The notes below the pieces were generated by a model, which saw only the letters and a list, made by a program, of their open reading frames with translations, ran no database searches and was not told the origin of the DNA. Positions 29,232 through 40,191 of a DNA stretch of 64,000 nucleotides are shown here, piece by piece. Source of the DNA: Bacteroides sp. (lineage in GTDB: Bacteria; Bacteroidota; Bacteroidia; Bacteroidales; Bacteroidaceae); the NCBI GenBank assembly GCA_021202275.1, contig JAJQDI010000009.1, positions 310,001 through 374,000 on the forward strand, in the 5' to 3' direction. Each line of letters starts with the position of its first letter. Position 1 is the first letter of the stretch. The translations under genes and the position numbers were made by a program.

Positions 29232-32200
29232 CTACTCAACAACAGGTTTATCCGTTTTGCCATTCGTACGCCTTATCTCCTGCGGAGATTTTCCATACAG
29301 ATCTTTGAAGCATTTACTGAAATAGCGGGCAGAAGAGAAACCCAACCGGTAAGCAATATCTGTAATATTGTATTCCGGATGATGAAGCAACAGATCCATA
29401 GCCTCATCCAGCTTCAGTTTCAATGTAAATTCATTGGGAGTGAACCCGGTCACCTCTTTCAGTCTGATATATAGTTTACTACGTCCCATATTCAATTCCG
29501 ATGCCAGCATATTCATATCGAAAGCAGGATTATCAAAGTTCCTTCTGATGATCTCCATCGTACGTTCTATAAAGATTTTATCCTGCTCGGTGACGGCATT
29601 CGCAGTAACGATCTGCTCTTGTTTACGGCTGAAACGTTCCATCAGAATCTTCCGTCCTTTAATGAGATTGTTGCACCTTGCGATCAGCAACTTTACATGG
29701 AAAGGTTTCGTTATGTAATCATCCGCTCCATACATATACCCCTCTATCGCATACTCAACGGAAGTCTGCGCAGTAATAAGTACCACAGGAATATGAGAAA
29801 GTTCTACACTGTTTTTGATCCTGTAACACATCTCTTTCCCCGACATATTCGGCATCATTACATCTCCCAGCACAATATCAGGTTGCAGTTGCTGTACAAG
29901 AGAGAGCCCTTCAACCCCATCTGTAGCAGTATATACATGATAGATCGGATGAAACACATCCGCCAGCATTTCCAGCAGATCCGTATTATCTTCCACGATC
30001 AGAATAGTAGGTTTGTTACCCTTCTCTTCTCCCTCTGGTTGCGGTTGCTTTTCTTCAACAGGTACCAGCAGATCCGGAGGCAAATCATCGGAAAGGATCA
30101 TTTCAGCCGCTTTATCCACCTCCTGTATCTCATTGTCCGTAAAATGTGCATATCCGGCAGGCAGAGACACCGTGAACAGACTCCCCTCTCCCCACTGACT
30201 CTCTACCTGTATGTGACCCTTATGCAGCTCTACAATCCCTTTGGCCAGAGAGAGGCCGATGCCCGTGCCCGAAGTGAATTGTGAAGAGGTTTTTCCCGAC
30301 TGATAGAAGCGATCGAAGATCTTATCCAGAGACTCCGGGGAGATCCCCGCTCCCGTATCTTTGACCAGGATCTGAATCTCATGCAAAGTACGTCGCACAC
30401 TAACTACAATAGTTCCATCTTCCGGAGTATACTTGAACGCATTGGAAAGAAGATTGAATATCACCTTTTTCATCTGGATCGGGTCGAACCAGGCCATCAC
30501 CTTATCCTCCAGATGTTCAAAGCGGTAATTGATATGCCGGTTCATGGCATACTCATAAAAAGACATATACACCTCTTTGGTATAAGCAACTAGGTCTTTA
30601 GACTCTACCTGTAATTTCAGGAAACCTTGCTCTTGTTTTCTGAAATCCAGCAGTTCAGAGATGAGATCCCGCATATGCCAGGAATTACGATAGATGCGCA
30701 AAAGCCGGTTATACACCGCCGGTTCCAGTCTGTTAAGCTGTAACAAATACTCGATCTGACCGATAATGAGCGTGAGCGGAGTACGGAATTCGTGGGAGAT
30801 ATTGGTAAAGAAGCTCAGTTTGATCTGGTTCAGTTCTTCAATACGTAATTTCTCTTTACGTTCATATTCCAAAGAAGTTCTCAGTTCCGCCTGTTTGGTC
30901 TTGAACCGGACAGCGAATGCAAACAGAGCACCCGCCAGTAATACATAAATAGCATAGGCATACGAAGAGAAATAGAAAGGCGGACTGATTTGTATATGTA
31001 GGGAGATCTCATGATCCGGTTCACGGGTGCCTCCCAGCTCCCGCAGGCGAAGTACATATTTTCCCGAACTCAGATTCGTATATACAAGGGTAGAGGTAGA
31101 GAGAGGGATCCAGTTCGTGTCAAAGTTCTCCAATTTATACTCATACAAATAATTGGAATCTAAGGAATAATTGGAAGAGCAGAACTCAAAAGTCAGATTG
31201 TTCTGCTTATAATTCAGTTTCAACTGTGAGGTGCGAGGTAATATTTCTTTCAGTACGCCGGAATCATCCCCGGGAAAGATAAGCTGATTGTTAATATATA
31301 GCTTATCAAAATACAGACCATAATTTCTGTTCACATCGATCAGTCGCTCTTCCCGGAAAGAGAGCATGCCATCTATTCCTCCCAAAAAAAATATCTCCGC
31401 TTCTGTTCTGAAAAATAGCAGATCCCTGGTTAAACCGCATCCGGTAAAAATTGTAGGTAAAATTCAGTACGCTCACCTCCGGGTCTATCAGAGAGAATCC
31501 TTCATTGTGCAATACCAGCAGCTGATGCGAATTTGTCTCGGCTACCGAATAACAATAGTTGCTCAACAACTCCTTATTCTCCTGCAGATAACTGAGAAAC
31601 GCGTCTTCTTCAGGTAGGTACTTATATACTCCGGAACCCAGTGTACCGAAGTATACCTGCCTACGGCTATCCTCATATATACTCACCACTTTAAACTGCC
31701 CGATGCTACCCTTCTTTCCGGGATCATATACATACCTGTGATGGGTATGTGTATCCAGATCTACGCACGAGAGGCCTCCGTCCGCATGGGCAAGCCAGAG
31801 CCGGTTGCTGCTATCAATCAGAAATGTCTCGTAATAAAACCGTTGGTTCAACAATGCCTGAAGTTCTTCATCCTCTGTCAGGGGATAGAACTTTTCTTTC
31901 TTCAGATCCATCCAGCACAGACCCTCCTGAGTAAGAAGTACAAGATCACCTTTGTAGTATTGTATTTCATTTACCACATTATCAGGAAGCGAGTACGCAT
32001 CCGACGGATCGTTCACCAAAGCATACGAATTTCCCGTAGCCGGATCAAAAACAATCAGACCACCGTTGTAGGTACCGATGTACAACAAGTCTTTGTCGTC
32101 CCTGTACCATACAGACTTCAGGTTATTATGACTCAGTCTGCTATCACCTCCGGAAGTCTGTTTGTACCAGGTAAATGTTCTGGACACAGGATCGAAACCA

Positions 32201-33279
32201 TTCAGTCCTCCCCCTTCGGTACAGATCCACAATTTCCCATTCTTATCCTCCACTATTTTACCGACAAAAGGAAAACTGAGAAACGCGTCATAAGAAGAAC
32301 TGGCTGTATAGATCCGGCAGATATCTGTCTGAGGATAGAAATAATTGATCCCTCCAAAATAGGTACCGATCCAGATCGTATTCTGATTGTCACTATAGAG
32401 AGCATAGATCGAAGAATGAGCCAGGCTATAAGGAATATCATCCTGGGAAGTATAGGTTCTCCATTCCTCTGTCCGGGGATTGAACCGGTTCAGGCCACTG
32501 AAAGTACCGATCCAGAGATCTCCTTTTTCTCCTTCTATGACAGCCCTTACCTGATTGCTCGAAAGAGTAGATGGACTGTCATCCGCTGTAAAGTGGCGTT
32601 GAATGATCCCGTTACGGATCATATACAGTCCCTGATCTCTTGTCCCGATCCAGACTTGCTGCAAACGGTCTGTATAAAAACACTGTGCTCTGGCAATAGA
32701 GAACAGGAAACGACTTGTATCCTGCTTTTTCCGGGAAACAGCTATTACCTTATCCATGGTACTTATCCACAACTCATCTCCTACCACATGCATTGCTAAA
32801 ACGGGAGCCTGTGTGCAGGAAATGACACCATGCGGATGCAATTCACGATCCGTATCCAGGAAATAGAACAAGGAATCGCGTGTACTCACCCACAAGGCAT
32901 CCTGATGGAAGACCATCGCGCTCACATCACCCTGCCGGATACGCTCAAATTCATTGCAATAAATATCATACCGTATCAGGTCATTGCTTGTGCGCACATA
33001 AAGAGCACCGTTGCGATTGCCGGTAAGACCATGTATGACATTCTGAGTCAGGCCACCGGCATGTTGCGTAGGTCGGAACACCTCTATTCCTGTACCGTTG
33101 TAACGGTTCAGTCCTTCGGAAGAGCCAAACCACATGGCTCCGATCTCATCCTGGTAGATAGCTAATACGTTGATCTGGGAGAGTCCCTCTTTCAATCCCA
33201 AATGACGAAAGTACAGATTACCGGAAATTACAGGTAGGTAAATAAACAGTAATACAAAAAATATTACTCTCTTTTTCAT
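29232..33279 (-). CDS. Hybrid two-component system sensor-regulator (HTCS), frameshifted
   Basis: Restored length is 1348 residues. Signal peptide, then two seven-bladed propeller sets of Reg_prop repeats (about 20-640; e.g. GDLWIGTFSGLNRF), a Y_Y_Y domain (about 690-760), a transmembrane helix (770-791), HisKA with His829 in TNISHEFRTP, HATPase (NLLSNAFKYT, GTGIGLSL), a receiver with Asp1139 (VLGDVMMPNMSG) and a C-terminal AraC-type HTH (about 1240-1340). HTCS proteins sense oligosaccharides in the periplasm and activate their own polysaccharide locus. An extra base in the T8 run (31384-31391 on the opposite strand) breaks the frame; with seven it reads GDIFLGGIDGML. The upstream frame ends at 31306 and the downstream one begins near 31385. 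Confidence 0.95.
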
Positions 33280-33618
33280 AGTAAGGTATTTTAATCAGGC
33301 TATTTGCGTTGCTCTGAACAAATATAGCTTATTTTTCTCAATTGTTATTCGTTGGAGAAGAAAAAAAAAGAGTTATTCTCTTACTTTTTTATTGCGTTTT
33401 TTATTAAAAACAGCCCAACCCGGGGATCCGGAAAACAAAAGCATCCCAAAACATGAGTTTTCCGGTCAAATAAGAAATCAGACCTGTTGTTCCGTGCTGT
33501 AAAAAAGCATTACTTACCTCCAATTCTATCCCGCGTATGTATGGTTTACACAGATATAATTCCTATCTTTGGATACGCATTTAGACCCTGCATGAAATAA
33601 CCTAAATTCAATAACCGA
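33280..33618. promoter_or_regulatory. Divergent control region between HTCS and sulfatase
   Basis: 339 bp without genes. A plus-strand -7 element TATCTTTG at 33564-33571 serves the sulfatase. A 9-bp inverted repeat (CCGGAAAAC near 33427, GTTTTCCGG near 33455) lies in the middle and could be an operator or a terminator-like hairpin. No clear -7 box for the HTCS gene was found. Confidence 0.45.
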
Positions 33619-35166
33619 ATGCAAAACCTGAATCCTGGAAAATACTCATTAGCGACAGCAATGGGTATATCATGTGTATGTAGCCTTCCGGCACAAAATC
33701 CTCCCCACATCATTCTCATTATGTCGGACCAGCAACGTGGAGACGCGTTGGGATGTATGGAAAATCCGGCGGTCTATTCCCCTCATATCGACGGTCTTGC
33801 CCGGGAGGGAACACTCTTTCTGAACGGATATGCATCTACGCCCAGCAGCACTCCTGCCCGGGCAGGACTACTAACAGGACTATCTCCCTGGAAGCACGGT
33901 ATGCTGGGATACGGACAACCCGCCACTCAGTACAGATATGTGATGCCTCAGATGTTGAGAGAGTTGGGATACTATACCTTCGGGATCGGAAAAATGCACT
34001 GGAATCCTCAAAGAGCATTACATGGACTCCATGCCGCTCTGATCGATGAAAGTGGCAGGGTGGAATCCCTGGATTTCATCAGCGACTACAGGCGATGGTT
34101 CCAGTTGCAGGCGCCCGGCCAGGATCCGGACGAAACCGCGATCGGCTGGAACGACCACAGTGCCGGTGTGTACAAACCGGATGAAAAATTGCATCCGACC
34201 CGCTGGACCGGGCAGATGGCTACGGAACTGATCCGCAATTACGAAGACGAAAGACCTCTCTTTCTGAAAATCTCTTTTGCGCGTCCGCACAGTCCTTACG
34301 ATCCGCCCCAACGATGGTTGGATCGGTATACCCACACCGAGATACCCGCTCCCTTTCCGGGAAACTGGAGCGAGGAGTATGGGCAACCCGTAGATCCGGC
34401 CTTAGCAGCCCCCGACGCTCCCTTCGGCAATTTCGGAATCGAATATGCGCAGAACTCCCGTCGTCACTATTACGCGGCGATCAGTTTCATCGACGAACAG
34501 GTCGGAGAGATCATCCGGGCATTGAAAGAGAAAGGGATGTATGAAAATGCCCTGATCTGTTATACTTCCGATCACGGAGATATGCTGGGAGACCATTACC
34601 GATGGAGAAAAGCCTATCCGTATGAGGGTTCTGCACACATACCCTTTATCGTGAAATGGCCCGGATCTTATCCCTATGAAACAGGACAACGCATCGACAA
34701 TCCGGTGGAGTTAAGAGATTTTCTTCCTACCTTTCTTCACGTTGCGCAGGGTGAGATTCCGGAGGATATGGATGGTTGTTCCCTGACCCTGCTGATGGAA
34801 GGCCATACAGACCAATGGCGCAAGTATATCGACCTGGAACACGCAACCTGTTATGCCCGGGAAAATTACTGGTGTGCGCTGACAGACGGAAAGATCAAAT
34901 ATATCTGGAATTTCTATACCGGCAAGGAGGAGTTGTTCGACCTGACAGATGATCCGCACGAACTCACCAACAGGGCTTCTGACAAGAAATACAAAAAATG
35001 TCTGGAGCAGATGAGGAAAGAGATGGCAGGCCATCTGGCAGAACGCGGAGAGTCTTTTGTGAAAGACGGGGTATTACAGATAAGAAAAGAGACGTTGTTG
35101 TATAGCCCTCACTATCCCGAGGCCGCTCCTCCTACAGAACTCATCCTGATAGAGCCTGCTCTCTGA
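33619..35166 (+). CDS. Sulfatase, serine-type (S-x-P-x-R)
   Basis: 515 residues with an N-terminal export signal (about 1-26, SLPAQ). Alkaline-phosphatase fold: metal-binding IMSDQQRGD near residue 35, active site S77-T-P-A-R81 followed by AGLLTG, and the late metal site CYTSDHGDMLGDH. Ser77 must be converted to formylglycine by a radical-SAM maturase (anSME), not encoded in this window. It removes sulfate esters from a polysaccharide; proximity to the lyase fusion, SusCD and HTCS points to a sulfated uronic-acid glycan such as a glycosaminoglycan or an algal polymer. The subfamily cannot be decided by eye. Confidence 0.93.
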   Translation: MQNLNPGKYSLATAMGISCVCSLPAQNPPHIILIMSDQQRGDALGCMENPAVYSPHIDGLAREGTLFLNGYASTPSSTPARAGLLTGLSPWKHGMLGYGQPATQYRYVMPQMLRELGYYTFGIGKMHWNPQRALHGLHAALIDESGRVESLDFISDYRRWFQLQAPGQDPDETAIGWNDHSAGVYKPDEKLHPTRWTGQMATELIRNYEDERPLFLKISFARPHSPYDPPQRWLDRYTHTEIPAPFPGNWSEEYGQPVDPALAAPDAPFGNFGIEYAQNSRRHYYAAISFIDEQVGEIIRALKEKGMYENALICYTSDHGDMLGDHYRWRKAYPYEGSAHIPFIVKWPGSYPYETGQRIDNPVELRDFLPTFLHVAQGEIPEDMDGCSLTLLMEGHTDQWRKYIDLEHATCYARENYWCALTDGKIKYIWNFYTGKEELFDLTDDPHELTNRASDKKYKKCLEQMRKEMAGHLAERGESFVKDGVLQIRKETLLYSPHYPEAAPPTELILIEPAL

Positions 35167-35186
35167 AAAGCAACTGACCATTCCGA

Positions 35187-35372
35187 TCATTCATCAATCG
35201 GGGTGGTCAGATCAAAATCACTGTCATCATAGAGATTATTCAGATCGAATGACAAGTCATCATATTCCAGTCTCATCTGTTTTCTTACCTCTTCCGGAGC
35301 ATCCGCAGGCAATTCATCCAGACGCTTTCTGGCCAGATCTACCTCATGCTCCAGTTGTTCTCTTCTACTCAT
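35187..35372 (-). CDS. Small conserved acidic protein, hypothetical
   Basis: 61 residues, charged, one predicted helix pair (MSRREQLEHEVDLARKRLDE) and an acidic tail (DDSDFDLTTPIDE). No signal peptide. It lies convergent to the sulfatase and ahead of a group of small membrane-associated protein genes. Composition and the clean start suggest a real gene; function unknown. Confidence 0.68.
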   Translation of the reverse strand: MSRREQLEHEVDLARKRLDELPADAPEEVRKQMRLEYDDLSFDLNNLYDDSDFDLTTPIDE

Positions 35373-35556
35373 ATAAGTTATTTAATCATTCATTGGGTTG
35401 CAATCATTTTAGCCCATAAAAAAGGAAAGAACCTCCATATCCATTATAAAAATCAATCCAAGTATTATCATTCTTCTATAAACCGGTGGTTCTTTCCTCT
35501 TATCAACAAAGTACTACATAGCATGTAGCTCAGCATCAATTTCCTGAAAACAAATC

Positions 35557-35769
35557 TTATTTCTTATTCATTGCATCATCGGCATAATCCGCAGCCTCAT
35601 GGAGTTTCTTCTCGCCTTTTTCGGCCATATCCTTCATTTTTTCCTGAGCTTTGCCCAGATATTCGCTGGCACAGCCATACATTTCAGACATTTTTTCCTG
35701 AGTCTCTTTTTGCATACACCAATGGTAAAGTCCTGCACCTGCAGCTACACCTAATATAAATCTCAACAT
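35557..35769 (-). CDS. YtxH-like small membrane-anchored protein
   Basis: 70 residues. Short N-terminal hydrophobic Gly/Ala segment (MLRFILGVAAGAGLYHW) followed by a long amphipathic charged helix (KETQEKMSEMYGCASEYLGK onward) ending NKK. This is the layout of YtxH-type proteins, linked to general stress in other bacteria. It belongs to a minus-strand set of small proteins (35557-36713). Confidence 0.72.
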   Translation of the reverse strand: MLRFILGVAAGAGLYHWCMQKETQEKMSEMYGCASEYLGKAQEKMKDMAEKGEKKLHEAADYADDAMNKK

Positions 35770-35810
35770 AACTTTTCTGTTTTTTTAGTGGATTAATACT
35801 GTGACTATAC

Positions 35811-36029
35811 TTATTTCAATTGTTTCATAGGTATCTGTCTGGCAAGCAGCAACACTGCTGTCAGTATCTGAATGATCTTATCTTTCTTCTCGGCTTTGAA
35901 ACTCAGCGTATGCCTTTGTCTGTAAGCCGTCCAGATAAGAAACGCCAACTGCGCACCATAGAACAGAATACGCAATTTATCTCTCGTACTCATCTGACTG
36001 AGCGCGGTGGTATTTATCGGATGTTTCAT
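35811..36029 (-). CDS. Small conserved protein with one membrane segment
   Basis: 72 residues from the ATG at 36029 (MKHPINTTALSQMSTRDKLR). It has a hydrophobic stretch ILFYGAQLAFLIWTAY and a second, LTAVLLLARQIP, near the end. A longer frame exists upstream but passes through the hairpin at 36058-36100 and would overlap the next gene, so I chose the internal start. Function unknown; neighbours are YtxH-like proteins. Confidence 0.62.
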   Translation of the reverse strand: MKHPINTTALSQMSTRDKLRILFYGAQLAFLIWTAYRQRHTLSFKAEKKDKIIQILTAVLLLARQIPMKQLK

Positions 36030-36057
36030 CTTTTGGGATTCGGATTTAACGTATTTT

Positions 36058-36100
36058 CTTTTCCTGTATGCAGGACAATCACCTGTACATACAGGAAAAG
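36058..36100 (-). terminator. 13-bp perfect hairpin between small genes
   Basis: Arms 36058-36070 (CTTTTCCTGTATG) and 36088-36100 are perfectly complementary around a 17-nt loop. No T tract follows on the minus strand, so it is a weak terminator or processing hairpin. Confidence 0.45.
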
Positions 36101-36114
36101 AAATACCATTCTTA

Positions 36115-36267
36115 TTATTTCTCTGTATCAGGAATCTTTTTGGTTTTATCTGCCATATTTCCTCTCCAGGAGTCATACGCATTAGTTACCTTATCGCGAT
36201 TCTCTTTTTTCATCAGATACAATCCGGCCGCAGCAGCAGCCAATCCTAAAATACCACTCTTTTTCAT
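36115..36267 (-). CDS. 50-residue YtxH-like small protein
   Basis: Starts MKKSGILGLAAAAAGLYLMK, an Ala/Gly-rich membrane anchor, then a charged helix (KENRDKVTNAYDSWRGNMAD) and ends IPDTEK. The layout matches the larger YtxH-like protein at 35557. Too short for many gene finders, but the composition and start are convincing. Co-directional with its small-gene neighbours. Confidence 0.66.
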   Translation of the reverse strand: MKKSGILGLAAAAAGLYLMKKENRDKVTNAYDSWRGNMADKTKKIPDTEK

Positions 36268-36482
36268 CTTCGTTCTAATTTAGTTATACAATTCTTATTC
36301 AGATAGTGTTATAACAGTTTAAGACTTATTTGGTTTGAAAAGAAACAGAGGATATTTCTTAAAAGGCAATAAGAAAAACAGAATTTATATTAAGATCCAT
36401 GGATCCCGGCCTGCAGAAAGGTTCAGGAATTTGCAAAAACAATACCTGAACCTGTAAATACACTCCACTGAATACACTTGTA

Positions 36483-36713
36483 TCAATCGTGGCCGTTTGT
36501 TTTCACGATCTTATTATAGAGCCCCATGATCAGGAGCGGGGCAGCCCACTGACCCACAAACAACGCACTGTTCTTCCTATGAAAACATTTCAAAGCCAGC
36601 GATACAGTCATAGAGGCCAAAGCCGCGGTCAGAAAAACACCGGATGGTATTTTAGACGTCTGTTCCTCAATCGCTACAGTCAGTTTTCCCTCATTGTGAT
36701 CTCCTTTTTTCAT
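36483..36713 (-). CDS. Small membrane protein, hypothetical
   Basis: 76 residues. A hydrophilic N-terminus, then two hydrophobic segments: SGVFLTAALASMTVSLALKC and ALFVGQWAAPLLIMGLYNKI. Basic residues between them suggest a hairpin membrane topology. First gene of the small-protein set. In the 200 bp downstream there are a 9-bp inverted repeat (36419-36427, 36445-36453) and the palindrome GATCCATGGATC (36394-36405). Function unknown. Confidence 0.68.
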   Translation of the reverse strand: MKKGDHNEGKLTVAIEEQTSKIPSGVFLTAALASMTVSLALKCFHRKNSALFVGQWAAPLLIMGLYNKIVKTNGHD

Positions 36714-36892
36714 AATTCATTTTTTATTAATAGTAAATATCTTCTTGTAGTATCAGATAATTAACAGGGTATGAACGAGTTTGTTTATAAGGAGATAAAG
36801 AACTGTATAGAAACAAACATAAGGAATATTAAAACCCCTGAAAAACTTCAGGAAGATAGATAAGAAGAAGCAAAAAAAGTGATAGCCCCAGC

Positions 36893-36945
36893 AAAAAAAG
36901 GCTCCGGAAAGATTCATCTGAAAATTGAATGAATCTTTCCGGAGC
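36893..36945 (-). terminator. Terminator downstream of dnaB
   Basis: Perfect 17-bp stem (36901-36917 with 36929-36945, starting GCTCCGGAAAGATTCAT), followed on the minus strand by CTTTTTTTGC. Strong rho-independent terminator, 25 bp after the dnaB stop. Confidence 0.9.
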
Positions 36946-36969
36946 AACGTTCAGGAATTCCGGATGGCG

Positions 36970-38517
36970 TCAGAAAGGCAGCGGTCCTTCACTGCCTACA
37001 CCTCCAAAAGGATTATCAGTATGCTGGGGATAGGGCGCTACAGGTGGCGGAGTCGGAGGAGCAGAAGTATTGATACTGGAGCCCACCATATTATCCGGCA
37101 GAGGGATGATCCGGTCATCATCCGGATTCTGAAAGCGGGCATATTCCCCTTTAAACCGCAACAAAACATCTCCGGTAGCCCCGTTACGATGTTTGGCAAT
37201 GATGATCTCGGCCATCCCCCTCAGGTCATTGCCTTTATCATCCTGGTAGATCTTATAGTATTCCGGACGATGAATGAAGCAAACCATATCCGCATCCTGC
37301 TCAATGGCACCCGACTCACGAAGGTCACTCAACTGCGGACGTTTTCCCTCAATCCCCTCCCGGCTTTCGACTCCACGGTTCAACTGAGAAAGAGCGACAA
37401 TGGGAATATTCAACTCTTTCGCCAATCCTTTCAACGAGCGGGAGATCATACTTACTTCTTCCTGGCGACTGCCATACGACATCCCACTCGCGTTCATCAG
37501 CTGGAGGTAGTCGATGATGATGATCTTCACTCCATGTTCACGCACCAGGCGACGAGCCTTGGTACGCAATTCAAATACAGACAAAGAAGGAGTATCGTCT
37601 ACATAGAGGGGAGCATCGATCAGGTCTTTCAGTTTGTAGTCCAGCTGCTGCCACTCGTAAGGGGCAAGCTGTCCGCTTTTGATCTTCTCACCCGGTATCT
37701 CACACACATTCACGATCAGACGGTTCACCAACTGCACATTACTCATTTCAAGGGAGAACAACGCAACAGGATGTTGAAAGTTGACCGCGATGTTACGGGC
37801 CATGGAAAGTACAAAGGCCGTTTTTCCCATCGCCGGACGGGCAGCGATAATGATCAGGTCCGAATTCTGCCAGCCTGAGGTCATCTTATCCAGACCGGTG
37901 AATCCACTTTCCAGTCCGCTGAGTCCGTCTGTACGGGCAGCTGCTTTCTGAAGGAGTTCATACGCCTCGGATATCACAGGATTGATCTGTGTATAGTCCT
38001 TCTTCATGTTGCGTTGAGAGATCTCGAAAAGTTTCCCTTCTGCCTCCTGCATCAGGTCATCGACATCCAGTGTTTCATCAAAAGCCTTGGTTTGTATGCC
38101 ACTGGTAAACGTGATGAGTTCGCGTGCCAGGTATTTCTGCGCAATGATACGCGCATGGTATTCGATATGGGCGGAAGAGGCCACTTTACTGCTGAGCTGA
38201 GTAATATAGAAAGGCCCTCCCACCTCTTCAATATCTCCTCTTTTGGCCAACTGCTCTTTCACCGTAAGTATATCTACCGGTTTCTGATTCACGGCCAGGT
38301 CTGTAATGGCAGCATAGATCAATTGATGCCTGCGTTCATAGAACGACTCCGGACGCAGGATCTCACTCACTAACGAATAAGCATCTTTCTCTATCATCAA
38401 AGCACCCAACACAGCCTCTTCCAGTTCGGGAGCCTGAGGTTGAATACGTCCATAATCATTCACAACCGGTGCCTTACTCCTGGTGCTACTACGTGAAGTT
38501 CGTTTCTGTTCTGCCAT
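36970..38517 (-). CDS. dnaB: Replicative DNA helicase DnaB
   Basis: 515 residues from the ATG at 38517 (MAEQKRTSRSST). An upstream extension exists in frame but lacks family support. N-terminal DnaB domain (PELEEAVLGALMIEKDAYSL), linker helix, then the RecA-like motor: Walker A AARPAMGKTAFVLS, Walker B IIIIDYLQLM, and DLRESGAIEQDADMVCFIHR. Unwinds DNA at the replication fork as a hexamer. The Pro-rich C-terminus is typical of the phylum. On the minus strand a TATCTTTG element (38582-38589) provides the -7 box; ispE diverges from the same region. Confidence 0.97.
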   Translation of the reverse strand: MAEQKRTSRSSTRSKAPVVNDYGRIQPQAPELEEAVLGALMIEKDAYSLVSEILRPESFYERRHQLIYAAITDLAVNQKPVDILTVKEQLAKRGDIEEVGGPFYITQLSSKVASSAHIEYHARIIAQKYLARELITFTSGIQTKAFDETLDVDDLMQEAEGKLFEISQRNMKKDYTQINPVISEAYELLQKAAARTDGLSGLESGFTGLDKMTSGWQNSDLIIIAARPAMGKTAFVLSMARNIAVNFQHPVALFSLEMSNVQLVNRLIVNVCEIPGEKIKSGQLAPYEWQQLDYKLKDLIDAPLYVDDTPSLSVFELRTKARRLVREHGVKIIIIDYLQLMNASGMSYGSRQEEVSMISRSLKGLAKELNIPIVALSQLNRGVESREGIEGKRPQLSDLRESGAIEQDADMVCFIHRPEYYKIYQDDKGNDLRGMAEIIIAKHRNGATGDVLLRFKGEYARFQNPDDDRIIPLPDNMVGSSINTSAPPTPPPVAPYPQHTDNPFGGVGSEGPLPF

Positions 38518-38670
38518 TTTTCTGAAATTAATAAGTGGGACGAAAAACCGGAAGGAAACCCGGTCTCTTACGTTGCAGTGCGCAAAGATACGGTTCAAAT
38601 ACAAATCTGAGATAAATTTGCTGAATTATTTATTAACTTTGCATGAACAGACTATCAACAACCCCTGATT

Positions 38671-39495
38671 ATGATTGTTTTTCCCAATGCTAAAATTAAC
38701 CTCGGACTTCATGTCACCGAAAAGCGTCCGGATGGTTATCACAACCTGGAGACCCTCTTTTATCCGGTACCTCTCCAGGATGCGCTGGAAGTTATTGCGC
38801 GTCCCGGTCAGAAGCCCAAATGTCAGTTGCACATCTATGGGACAGAGATCGCCGGACCGCCCGAAGAAAATCTGGTAGTCAGAGCGTATCACATACTGGA
38901 TCAATCATTCGATCTTCCTCCTGTAGAGATCCATCTCTATAAGCATATCCCTTCCGGTGCCGGACTCGGAGGCGGCTCTTCCGATGCCTCCTTTATGATC
39001 CGTTTATTGAATACCCGCTTCGATCTGGGAGTAAGCGATCCGGATATGGAGAGATATGCCTCTACCCTGGGAGCAGACTGTGCCTTCTTCATCCGCAACT
39101 CCCCCACCCTGGCCAGAGGGATCGGTAACGAATTTTCTCCTCTGCCTCTCTCTTTAAAAGGATATGGGATCTGTATCATCAAACCGGATATTTTTGTCTC
39201 CACACGGGAAGCATTTGCCCGGATCCGGCCTCATGATCCGCAGCAATCGTTGCAACAGATCCTTTCCCGGCCGATGGAAGATTGGAAACATCATTTAGTC
39301 AACGATTTCGAAGAGAGTGTATTCCCTCAGTATCCTCAGATAGCAGCTATCAAAGACTTCCTCTATGAGCAAGGCGCCATATACGCTTCTATGTCCGGAT
39401 CCGGATCTTCCGTTTTCGGGATTTTCAGCCCGGCGAGTCCTTTGCCTTATTTTTCGGAAAAAGGAGCATTTTGCTATACCGGAGTTCTGTCCTGA
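38671..39495 (+). CDS. ispE: 4-diphosphocytidyl-2-C-methyl-D-erythritol kinase
   Basis: 274 residues. GHMP kinase of the non-mevalonate isoprenoid pathway; phosphorylates CDP-methylerythritol in the cytoplasm. N-terminal [20 protein letters not shown] is diagnostic, the ATP loop is [15 protein letters not shown], and the C-terminal motif [15 protein letters not shown] -7 element TAACTTTG lies at 38634-38641, 30 bp before the start. Divergent from dnaB. Confidence 0.97.
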   Translation: MIVFPNAKINLGLHVTEKRPDGYHNLETLFYPVPLQDALEVIARPGQKPKCQLHIYGTEIAGPPEENLVVRAYHILDQSFDLPPVEIHLYKHIPSGAGLGGGSSDASFMIRLLNTRFDLGVSDPDMERYASTLGADCAFFIRNSPTLARGIGNEFSPLPLSLKGYGICIIKPDIFVSTREAFARIRPHDPQQSLQQILSRPMEDWKHHLVNDFEESVFPQYPQIAAIKDFLYEQGAIYASMSGSGSSVFGIFSPASPLPYFSEKGAFCYTGVLS

Positions 39496-39647
39496 CAGGT
39501 CCTCACCCGGCCGATCCTCTCTCTTTTTTCCCGGAAAGCTATTTTTTTCTTCCCCGATCTGTTTTCCTGATCCGAAGGAAAATATTCATTCCCAGTAAGA
39601 AAGCCATAGCAGTCTTTTTTTGATACAAAAAAACACAATTACAGGTC

Positions 39648-39677
39648 TTGCATATACAAAATAAAGTTATACCTTTG
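39648..39677 (+). promoter_or_regulatory. Promoter of tRNA-Asp
   Basis: TTG (39648-39650), 19 bp spacer, TACCTTTG (39670-39677): an ideal Bacteroidetes promoter, 43 bp upstream of the mature tRNA 5' end. Confidence 0.8.
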
Positions 39678-39720
39678 CAATCGCAATCGAGAGAGATGCG
39701 AAAATATAGAATGAAATTTA

Positions 39721-39797
39721 GGTCCGGTAGTTCAGTTGGTTAGAATACATGCCTGTCACGCATGGGGTCGCGGGTTCGAGTCCCGTCCGGACCGCCA
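39721..39797 (+). tRNA. tRNA-Asp (GTC)
   Basis: 77 nt including encoded CCA. Acceptor arms GGTCCGG (39721-39727) and CCGGACC (39787-39793) pair; discriminator G; anticodon loop CTGTCAC with GTC; T-loop GGTTCGAGTCC. No integrated element with a duplicated tRNA 3' end was found downstream within the window. Confidence 0.98.
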
Positions 39798-39821
39798 ATA
39801 TCAAAAGTCAAAAACGAGTAA

Positions 39822-39855
39822 AGCTCTGAAAATCTTAATTTTCAGAGCTTTTTTA
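39822..39855 (+). terminator. Terminator of tRNA-Asp
   Basis: AGCTCTGAAAAT (39822-39833) pairs with ATTTTCAGAGCT (39838-39849) around CTTA, followed by TTTTT. Confidence 0.92.
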
Positions 39856-40191
39856 CTTAGCTCAGTTAGATAAAAAATTCTTTGTTGTTGTTGGGGGTGT
39901 TCTTATTTTAGTTATGTATATTATGTTAGTTTGATGTAATCTGAAGATTTTATCCGTTTATTCCTTCCCTCTTTCGTTGTTTCTGACAAAATGATAAAAT
40001 CGATACCAGGGTTATATCTGCCTGAATGCAGAAAATAAGGAAAGTACCAGGGAAGTTAACTCATGTATACAATAATAAGAACAAGTGTTTTTCCTTCTGA
40101 GTATGGATTGCTTTTTTCCATCAACCGTATGCTGGATCCTTTTATCAGGTAGCACCTTATTAAAAAATCTACACTGATTTACTTACTATAA
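39856..40191. other. Intergenic region, nothing recognised
   Basis: 336 bp between the tRNA terminator and the convergent TlpA-like lipoprotein gene. No frame, hairpin or repeat I can support. Confidence 0.4.

Noticed and set aside
31738..32799. 353-codon plus-strand frame
   Set aside because: Antisense to the propeller region of the HTCS gene; the minus strand carries clear domain motifs.
36925..37878. 317-codon plus-strand frame
   Set aside because: Antisense shadow of dnaB.
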